Assembly: GCA_030425785.1 (NCBI GenBank)
Contig: JAUHYJ010000047.1
Location: forward strand, 1-12,004
DNA from: Acidimicrobiia bacterium
GTDB lineage: Bacteria; Actinomycetota; Acidimicrobiia; Acidimicrobiales; Ilumatobacteraceae
Direction: 5' to 3'
DNA: 12,004 nucleotides
Shown: piece after piece, positions 1 to 5,834 of the stretch
How positions within the stretch are numbered: position 1 is the first letter of the stretch
How the letters are laid out: each line of letters opens with the position of its first letter
The notes under the pieces: generated by a model
Seen by the model: the letters and a program-made list of their open reading frames with translations, nothing else
Told to the model about the DNA's origin: nothing
Databases searched by the model: none
Position numbers and translations under genes: made by a program

Positions 1-365
1 TCCACCAGGCGCTCGCCGGTAAGGCACTGACGATCTACGGCGACGGCAGCCAGACGCGCAGCTTCTGCTACGTCAGCGACCTGGTGGCCGGTCTGTTGGC
101 ACTGCTCGACGCGCCGCCGTCGGACGCCCTGGCCGAACCGGTGAACCTCGGCAACCCCGACGAGCGAACCATCGCGGAGCTGGCCCGCACGATCACCGAG
201 CAGGTCGGCTCGACGTCGCCGATCGAGTTCCGCGACCTCCCGGTCGACGACCCGAAGGTGCGACGCCCCGACATCTCCCGGGCGCGCGAGCTGCTCGGAT
301 GGGCCCCGACGGTCTCGCTCGGGGACGGACTGGCGCGCACCGTCGCATCGTTCGCGGCGACCTGA
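1..365 (+). CDS. NAD-dependent epimerase/dehydratase, UDP-glucuronate decarboxylase-like (3' fragment)
   Basis: The 5' end lies outside the window; reading begins with the codon at position 3 and ends at TGA 363-365, giving about 120 C-terminal residues. The fragment starts with a stretch containing YGDGSQTRSFCYVSDLV, the substrate-binding-domain signature of extended short-chain dehydrogenases of the UDP-xylose synthase / UDP-glucuronate decarboxylase and dTDP-glucose dehydratase group. It then has VNLGNPDERTI and a tail RRPDISRARELLGWAP, also typical of these C-termini. The family acts in the cytoplasm on nucleotide sugars for cell-surface polysaccharide. The Rossmann fold and the YxxxK catalytic pair are upstream and cannot be inspected, so the exact reaction is unproven. 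The next gene starts 40 nt downstream behind what looks like its own promoter, so an operon link is not required. Confidence 0.9.
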   Translation, partial: HQALAGKALTIYGDGSQTRSFCYVSDLVAGLLALLDAPPSDALAEPVNLGNPDERTIAELARTITEQVGSTSPIEFRDLPVDDPKVRRPDISRARELLGWAPTVSLGDGLARTVASFAAT

Positions 366-391
366 CCCCTCGCGACCTGACCGTCGGCGTT

Positions 392-397
392 TACACT
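392..397 (+). promoter_or_regulatory. -10 element of the ClC gene (TACACT)
   Basis: TACACT fits the actinobacterial TANNNT -10 consensus and lies in the 40-nt gap after the epimerase gene. Exactly 8 nt separate it from the GTG at 406, so the transcript would begin at or within a base or two of the start codon (leaderless). No convincing -35 hexamer is visible at 16-18 nt upstream. Confidence 0.5.
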
Positions 398-405
398 CGG
401 CCGAC

Positions 406-1716
406 GTGTGGCACCGGCGAATGATGCGGGCAATGCGCCCCGAATCGTTCGAGGTGCGGCGAGACGAGCTGCGCCAACTCGTCCGTCGATCCCGCGAAGT
501 CGTGCTGCTGGCCGCGATCACCGGCATCATCACCGGGCTCGCGGTGCGTGGGTTCGAACTGCTCGTCGACGAGGCGTTCCACGCGGTACTCGAGGCGCCG
601 CTGTGGCTGGCGGCGATCTCGCCGGCCATCGGTCTGATCGCCTCGGCCCTCATCCTCCGGTACGTCGGCGGCGGCGCGTCGTCGTCCACGTCCGACGAGT
701 ACCTGCGGGCGTTCCACGACCCGGCGTTCCGCATGCGGCCGCGGTACCTGGGTGCGCGCATCGCCGCCGCGGTCGCCACGCTCGGTTCCGGCGGCGCGCT
801 CGGGCTCGAGGGTCCCTCGCTCTACGGCGGCTCGGCGATCGGCGACATGCTCCAGCGCCGGCTCCCGCGACCCTTCCGCGGGAGCGACCACCGCACCCTG
901 CTCGTCGCCGGCGCGGCCGCCGGGGTGGCGGCGATCTTCAAGGCGCCCGCCACCGGCGCCATCTTCGCTCTCGAGGTGCCCTACCGCGACGACATGGCGC
1001 GCCGCATGCTCCTGCCTGCGCTGGTCGCGGCGGCCACCGGTTACCTCACCTTCGTCACCCTGGCCGACACGACGCCGCTGCTCAGCTTCGGCACCTCGAC
1101 GCTCGGGAACTTCGAGCTCATCGACCTACTCGGCGCGCTCCTCGTCGGCGCGGCGTGTGCCATCGGCGCCCGGGCGTTCTCGAAGATGATGCGGATCGCG
1201 AAGGGCTTCTCGCTGCGGGCCATGCCGCTGCGGCTCGTGCTCAGCTCCGCGTCGCTGGTCGGGCTGTTCTTCCTCAGCCGTGCGCTCACCGGCCTGCCGC
1301 TCAGCCTGGGTGCCGGCTATGAGGTGTTCCGCGACTGGTTGTTCCTCGAGCCCGATGGTCTCGCCCTCTGGTTGATCGCGGCGGTGTTCGTGATCCGATG
1401 TCTGGCGTCGGCGATGACGACGGCCGGCAGCGGGGTCGGTGGGGTGTTCATCCCGCTCGTCGTCGGCGGCGGGCTCACCGGACGCTTCATCGCCGAGGTG
1501 ATCCATCCCGACCGGACCTCGCTGTACACCTTGCTCGGCATCGCCGCCTTCCTCGGCGCCGGCTACCGCGTCCCGCTGGCCGCCGTCATGTTCGTCGCGG
1601 AGACCACGGGCAAACCGAACTTCGTCGTGCCGGCCCTGTTCGCGGCCGTCGCCGCCGAGCTGGTGATGGGCGATCAGTCGATCACCGCCTTCCAGCGGCG
1701 ACCGGGCACCGACTAG
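406..1716 (+). CDS. ClC-family chloride channel/transporter
   Basis: This 436-residue polytopic membrane protein has the ClC landmarks. GSGGALGLEGP (127-137) carries the external gating glutamate E135. AGAAAGVAAIFKAPATGAIF (168-187) is the conserved helix F/G region. GVFIP (346-350) is the GxFIP anion-binding loop. The family moves chloride or related anions through the cytoplasmic membrane, either as channels or as Cl-/H+ antiporters. The residue after E190 is V191 (FALEVPY). Eukaryotic ClC channels also have Val at this internal-glutamate site, whereas H+-coupled exchangers have Glu. The first selectivity loop, normally GSGIP, reads GGGASSST (88-95), and the usual C-terminal pore Tyr seems to be I426. 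There are no C-terminal CBS domains. I prefer GTG 406 because a -10 box lies 8 nt upstream; ATG 421, 424 and 433 are alternatives. Family is certain; transport mode is inferred. Confidence 0.93.
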   Translation: MWHRRMMRAMRPESFEVRRDELRQLVRRSREVVLLAAITGIITGLAVRGFELLVDEAFHAVLEAPLWLAAISPAIGLIASALILRYVGGGASSSTSDEYLRAFHDPAFRMRPRYLGARIAAAVATLGSGGALGLEGPSLYGGSAIGDMLQRRLPRPFRGSDHRTLLVAGAAAGVAAIFKAPATGAIFALEVPYRDDMARRMLLPALVAAATGYLTFVTLADTTPLLSFGTSTLGNFELIDLLGALLVGAACAIGARAFSKMMRIAKGFSLRAMPLRLVLSSASLVGLFFLSRALTGLPLSLGAGYEVFRDWLFLEPDGLALWLIAAVFVIRCLASAMTTAGSGVGGVFIPLVVGGGLTGRFIAEVIHPDRTSLYTLLGIAAFLGAGYRVPLAAVMFVAETTGKPNFVVPALFAAVAAELVMGDQSITAFQRRPGTD

Positions 1717-1726
1717 AACCGCCATC

Positions 1727-3544
1727 GTGATCGAACTGCGCTCGGAACTCCAGGGCACCGTCGTGTCGGTCGAGGTCGCCGAGGGCGACACGGTCGCTGC
1801 CGGCACCGTGCTCGCCCTCGTCGAGTCGATGAAGCTGCACCACGAGATCGTGGCGCCCGAGCCCGTGTGCGTCGGCCGCATCGTGGCCGTCGCCGGAACC
1901 ACGGTGCGGCCCGGCGACGTGTTGGTCGAGCTCGAACCCGCGGACGCACCGGTGGCCGCCGTCGGCGCGGCGTCGTCGGTCCCGACCGGGCTCGACCGCC
2001 CCGACCTGGCCGACGTGGTCGAGCGTCATCGCCTCGGTCTCGACGCGGCCCGCCCCGACGCGGTCGAACGACGACGAGCCCGTGGCCGGCGCACCGCACG
2101 CGAGAACGTCGCCGACCTCGTCGACCCCGGCACCTTCGTCGAGTACGGCCCGCTCGTCGTCGCCGCCCAGCGCAAGCGTCGCAGCCACGACGACCTCATC
2201 GCGCGCACGCCGGCGGACGGCATGATCGGCGGCATCGGATCGGTCAACGGCGACCGATTCGAGGGGCGCGCTGCGAAGGCGGTGGCGGTGTCCTACGACT
2301 ACACCGTCCTCGCCGGCACCCAGGGGACGCGCAACCACGCCAAGAAGGACCGCCTCTTCGAGGTCGCCGAGCGCCTCCGGCTCCCCGTCGTGTTCTTCAC
2401 CGAGGGCGGCGGCGGCCGGCCCGGTGACACCGAGACGCCGAGCGTCACCGGCCTCGACTGCCTCGCGTTCTTGTGGTTCGCCCGGCTGTCCGGCACGGTG
2501 CCGCTCGTCGGCGTGGCGGCCGGCTACTGCTTCGCCGGCAACGCCGCCATTCTCGGATGCTGTGACGTCGTCATCGCCACGCGCGACGCGAACATCGGTA
2601 TGGGCGGCCCGGCGATGATCGAGGGCGGTGGGCTCGGGGTGTACGACCCGACCGAGGTCGGACCCATCGACGTCCAGCGCGCGAACGGGGTCGTCGATCT
2701 CGTCGCCGACGACGAGGCGCAGGCGACGGCGCTGGCCAGGCAGTACCTGTCGTACTTCCAGGGGCCGGTTGCCGACTGGTCGTGCCCCGATCAGACGGCG
2801 CTGCGTGACGTCGTCCCGCTCGACCGTCTCCGGAGCTACGACGTCCGCACGGCGATCGACGGGTTGTTCGACACCGACTCGGTGCTCGAGCTCCGCCGCG
2901 ACTTCGGGGTCGGCATGGTCACCGCCCTGGCGCGCATCGGCGGACGACCGATCGGCGTGATCGCGAACGACCCCGCCCACCTGGCCGGCGCGATCGACTC
3001 GGACGGCGCCGACAAGGCGGCGCGCTTCATGCAGCTGTGCGACGCGCACGGCCTGCCGATCGTCACCCTGGTCGACACGCCCGGGATGATGGTCGGTCCC
3101 GCCGTCGAGGAGACCGCGCTCGTGCGCCACTGCTCACGACTGTTCGTCACCGGTGGCAACCTGAGCGTGCCGGTCGTGTCGGTCGTGCTGCGCAAGTCGT
3201 ACGGGTTGGGTGCCCAGGCGATGATGGGCGGCTCGACCAAGGCGCCGCTCGCGTGTGTGGCCTGGCCGACGGGGGAGTTCGGCGGCATGGGCCTCGAGGG
3301 GGCCGTGCGGCTCGGCTACCGGAACGAGCTCGAAGCGTGCGAGACCGATGCCGAGCGCGACGCGCTGTTCGACGAGCTGGTCGCCCGGCTCTACGAACGG
3401 GGCAAGGCGCTGAGCATCGCGGAGTACTTCGAGATCGACGACGTCATCGACCCGGCCGACACGCGCGCCTGGATCACGACGATCCTCGATGCCGCACCAC
3501 CTCGCGATCGGGCCGCGGGGCGCCCCAACGTCGACACCTGGTGA
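1727..3544 (+). CDS. Biotinyl-domain/acyl-CoA carboxyltransferase fusion
   Basis: This 605-residue cytoplasmic protein begins with a biotinyl domain (about 1-70). Its ESMKLHHE motif puts the biotin-accepting lysine at K36. An Arg-rich linker (about 100-125) leads into a two-lobed crotonase-fold carboxyltransferase. The N-lobe includes FFTEGGGGRPGD (223-234) and GYCFAGNAAILGCCD (266-280). The C-lobe includes DTPGMMVGPAVEETA (450-464) and RKSYGLGAQAMMGG (489-502). The family transfers a carboxyl group from carboxybiotin to an acyl-CoA (acetyl, propionyl, longer chain or methylcrotonyl). The usual layout keeps the biotinyl domain with biotin carboxylase, so here a separate biotin carboxylase must work in trans. 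GTG 1727 is 10 nt after the ClC stop with no ribosome-binding site, suggesting translational coupling; TAGAAC at 1714-1719 is only a poor -10. Substrate cannot be assigned from sequence alone. Confidence 0.93.
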   Translation: MIELRSELQGTVVSVEVAEGDTVAAGTVLALVESMKLHHEIVAPEPVCVGRIVAVAGTTVRPGDVLVELEPADAPVAAVGAASSVPTGLDRPDLADVVERHRLGLDAARPDAVERRRARGRRTARENVADLVDPGTFVEYGPLVVAAQRKRRSHDDLIARTPADGMIGGIGSVNGDRFEGRAAKAVAVSYDYTVLAGTQGTRNHAKKDRLFEVAERLRLPVVFFTEGGGGRPGDTETPSVTGLDCLAFLWFARLSGTVPLVGVAAGYCFAGNAAILGCCDVVIATRDANIGMGGPAMIEGGGLGVYDPTEVGPIDVQRANGVVDLVADDEAQATALARQYLSYFQGPVADWSCPDQTALRDVVPLDRLRSYDVRTAIDGLFDTDSVLELRRDFGVGMVTALARIGGRPIGVIANDPAHLAGAIDSDGADKAARFMQLCDAHGLPIVTLVDTPGMMVGPAVEETALVRHCSRLFVTGGNLSVPVVSVVLRKSYGLGAQAMMGGSTKAPLACVAWPTGEFGGMGLEGAVRLGYRNELEACETDAERDALFDELVARLYERGKALSIAEYFEIDDVIDPADTRAWITTILDAAPPRDRAAGRPNVDTW

Positions 3545-3556
3545 CTCCGGGCGCCG

Positions 3557-4279
3557 TCAGCTGCCGAGGATCTGGTCGAAGACGAAGTTGCTCTGCTTGA
3601 CCGAGCCCATGCTGGCGCTGCTGGCGAGCGAATAGCGGTGCCCCGGGTAGAGCACGACGTCGTCGTCGACCTTCGACAGACGCCGCAGACTCTCGATCAT
3701 CTGGGCGTGGTCGCTGCCCGGTAGGTCGGTGCGCCCGCACCCGTCGAGGAACAAGGTGTCGCCGGACACGAGCTTGGCGTCGACCAGGAAGCACTGGCTG
3801 CCCGGCGTGTGGCCGGGGGTGTGGACGAGCTGGATGTCGATGTCGCCGACCGAGACGACGTCGCCGGAATCGTGACCGACGAGCTGGGTCTCGGACACGC
3901 CCGTCGTGCGTGTCACCCACGGCACCTCGTCGCGCTGGACGTGGATCGGGCACGAGACCGTCTCGAGCAATCTGGCGATGCCGGCGATGTCGAACCCCAT
4001 CATCGAACCGCCGACGTGGTCGGGGTGGTAGTGGCTCGCGAGCACGCCGGTGACCGTCATGCCATCCGCGGCGACCGCGTCGACGAGCCCCCGCGGGTCG
4101 TACGCCGGGTCGACCAGGACGCACTCACCCGTCGCCCGATCGCCGATCGCGTACACGAAGTTCACCATCTGCTGGGCGAGTTGGTCGTCGGTCGCGAAGT
4201 CGCGACCGGACAGCAGCTGGCGGAAGTAGAGCCGGTCGTCGGGGCGACCGTCGTGATGCTCGTCGTTGGGGGCGGCCAT
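3557..4279 (-). CDS. Metallo-beta-lactamase-fold hydrolase, glyoxalase II/persulfide dioxygenase-like
   Basis: This 240-residue soluble protein shows the full MBL metal site. HYHPDH (83-88) gives H83, H85, D87 and H88; HTPGHTPG (153-160) gives H157; SGDTLF gives D174; YPGH gives H214. The short motif GCGRTDLPGSD (180-190) resembles the GCGRTDF segment of ETHE1 persulfide dioxygenases and the GRTDLP segment of glyoxalase II enzymes. Candidate roles are therefore sulfane-sulfur oxidation or thioester hydrolysis of glutathione- or mycothiol-type adducts. No rhodanese domain or other sulfur gene is adjacent, so the substrate is open. The start at ATG 4279 is supported by a -10 box (TACGCT on the minus strand) 6 nt upstream, giving a leaderless mRNA. 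The gene converges on the carboxyltransferase with a 12-nt gap and is divergent from the ProA-like gene, with 24 nt between start codons. Confidence 0.9.
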   Translation of the reverse strand: MAAPNDEHHDGRPDDRLYFRQLLSGRDFATDDQLAQQMVNFVYAIGDRATGECVLVDPAYDPRGLVDAVAADGMTVTGVLASHYHPDHVGGSMMGFDIAGIARLLETVSCPIHVQRDEVPWVTRTTGVSETQLVGHDSGDVVSVGDIDIQLVHTPGHTPGSQCFLVDAKLVSGDTLFLDGCGRTDLPGSDHAQMIESLRRLSKVDDDVVLYPGHRYSLASSASMGSVKQSNFVFDQILGS

Positions 4280-4285
4280 GTGACG

Positions 4286-4295
4286 AGCGTACGCT
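4286..4295. promoter_or_regulatory. Palindromic shared -10 of a divergent leaderless promoter pair
   Basis: The 10-bp perfect palindrome AGCGTACGCT sits in the 24-nt gap between two divergent starts. Read on the plus strand it supplies TACGCT (4290-4295), 8 nt before GTG 4304. Read on the minus strand it supplies TACGCT (4291 down to 4286), 6 nt before ATG 4279. A TTGGGG at 4266-4271, 18 nt before the plus -10 and inside the opposite gene, could be a weak -35. No -35 is evident for the minus direction. The two -10 hexamers share two base pairs (4290-4291), so the promoters probably cannot be occupied together. Confidence 0.6.
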
Positions 4296-4303
4296 GACGA
4301 GCC

Positions 4304-5830
4304 GTGGCGAACGCATCCGGTGAGCAGTCGACCGGCCGTCTCGAGCGGCTCGAGGCAGGTCAGGTGATCGTGTACGGCGGCGATCGGGTGGCGACGGTGT
4401 CTGCCGATCTGGCGGCGGCGTTCCGATCAGGTGACCGTCTGGTCGTCGATCCGGCGGGCGGTGCGCTGCTCCACGTCCCCGAGGCCGAGCACCAGCTCGC
4501 CGCCGCCGCCGTCGGAGCGGCGGCGGGTGCCTTCACGCAGCTGGCGCGATGCAGCGACGACCAGATCACGACCTTCTTCCAGCGGTTCGCCGACCTGCTC
4601 GCCGACGGCGACGCCTTCGCCCCGATCGCCGCCGCCAACGCGGCCGACGTCGAACGCGCTCGGCAGCGCGGGCGCTCGACGACCCGGCTCGAGCTCTCCG
4701 ACCGGATGCGGTCCGACATGGTGGACGGCCTGCGCGGGTGGGCGGCGGCGGACGCGGCGCGTGATCGCATCGAACGGCGGCTCGATCACGACGGCTGGAC
4801 CATCGAGGCGCGACGCGCGCCGCTTGGCGTCGTCGGCTTCGTGTTCGAAGGTCGGCCGAACGTGTTCGCCGACGCCGCGGGGGTCGTGCGCACCGGGAAC
4901 ACGGTCGTGTTCCGGATCGGTTCCGATGCACTCGGCACTGCGCAGGCGATCGTCGACCACGCGCTCGACCCGGCACTGGCCGACGCGGGCCTGCCGGTCG
5001 GCACCGTGTCGCTCGTCGCCTCCGCTGCCCACGCAGCCGGCTGGGCGATGTTCTCCGACCCGCGGCTCTCGCTCGCCGTGGCGCGGGGGTCCGGTCCGGC
5101 CGTGGCACAGCTGGGCGCCGTGGCGCGCGCCGCCGGGATCGCGGTCAGCCTCCACGGCACGGGTGGTGCATGGCTCGTGGCCGCCCCCGACGCCGACGCC
5201 GATCGTTTCACGGCCGCGGTGGTCAATTCGCTCGACCGCAAGGTGTGCAACACGCTGAACGTGTGCTGTGTCGTGCGCGACCGCGCCGACGAGCTGGTTC
5301 CCGCGTTCCTGGCCGCCGTCGCCGACGCCGGTGACCGCCGTGGCACGAGCGGTCGGGTGCATGCGACCGACGCCGCGCTGGCGTTCGTGCCCGCCGACCA
5401 CCGCTCGGCCGAGGTCGACGTCGTGCGCGCGGACGGTGTCCATCGCGAGCCGTTCGTGACGACGATCGAGCTCGACCGGCTGGGACACGAGTGGGAGTGG
5501 GAGGGCTCGCCGGAGGTCACCCTGCACGTGGTCGACTCGATCGATGCCGCAGTGGCGCTGTGCAACGAGCACAGCCCGCACTTCGTCGCGGCGCTCGTGA
5601 GCGAGTCGTCCGAGGCGCACGCTGCCTTCTGGTCGACGGTCGACGCGCCGTTCGTCGGCGACGGCATGACGCGGTGGGTCGACGGGCAGTACGCGCTCTC
5701 GACACCCGAGCTCGGTCTGTCGAACTGGGAGGGCGGGCGCATGCTCGGCCGCGGTGGGATCCTCTCCGGCGACTCGGTGTACACGGTGCGCTACCGCGCC
5801 CGGATCACCGACCCCGACCTGCGCCGCTAG
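4304..5830 (+). CDS. ProA-family (glutamate-5-semialdehyde dehydrogenase-like) aldehyde dehydrogenase
   Basis: The 508-residue product matches the NADPH-dependent gamma-glutamyl phosphate reductase family of proline synthesis. PLGVVGFVFEGRPNVFADAA (173-192) corresponds to the ProA cofactor-site block PxGVxGxxxExRPNVxxDAA. Next come RIGSDAL (204-210), the catalytic-cysteine motif KVCNTLN with C315, and a C-terminal ELGLS...GRGG...RY pattern parallel to the EIGIS...RGP...YKY end of ProA. It differs from standard ProA (about 415 residues): roughly 65 extra N-terminal residues precede the first ProA-like helix, and the core has diverged. No proB or other proline gene is adjacent. It may be a ProA paralogue acting on another phosphate or aldehyde, so I give no gene symbol. 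GTG 4304 follows a -10 box by 8 nt. Its TAG lies 4 nt from the stop of the convergent CAP gene. Confidence 0.85.
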   Translation: MANASGEQSTGRLERLEAGQVIVYGGDRVATVSADLAAAFRSGDRLVVDPAGGALLHVPEAEHQLAAAAVGAAAGAFTQLARCSDDQITTFFQRFADLLADGDAFAPIAAANAADVERARQRGRSTTRLELSDRMRSDMVDGLRGWAAADAARDRIERRLDHDGWTIEARRAPLGVVGFVFEGRPNVFADAAGVVRTGNTVVFRIGSDALGTAQAIVDHALDPALADAGLPVGTVSLVASAAHAAGWAMFSDPRLSLAVARGSGPAVAQLGAVARAAGIAVSLHGTGGAWLVAAPDADADRFTAAVVNSLDRKVCNTLNVCCVVRDRADELVPAFLAAVADAGDRRGTSGRVHATDAALAFVPADHRSAEVDVVRADGVHREPFVTTIELDRLGHEWEWEGSPEVTLHVVDSIDAAVALCNEHSPHFVAALVSESSEAHAAFWSTVDAPFVGDGMTRWVDGQYALSTPELGLSNWEGGRMLGRGGILSGDSVYTVRYRARITDPDLRR

Positions 5831-5834
5831 GCCG

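Noticed and set aside
1714..1719. TAGAAC as a -10 for the biotinyl-carboxyltransferase gene
   Set aside because: It lacks the final T of TANNNT and its spacing is 7 nt. Coupling to the ClC gene 10 nt upstream explains the start as well.
1682..3130. 482-codon minus-strand open frame opposite the carboxyltransferase
   Set aside because: Low-complexity Asp/His/Arg/Gly composition without motifs. The plus strand carries complete biotinyl and carboxyltransferase motifs.
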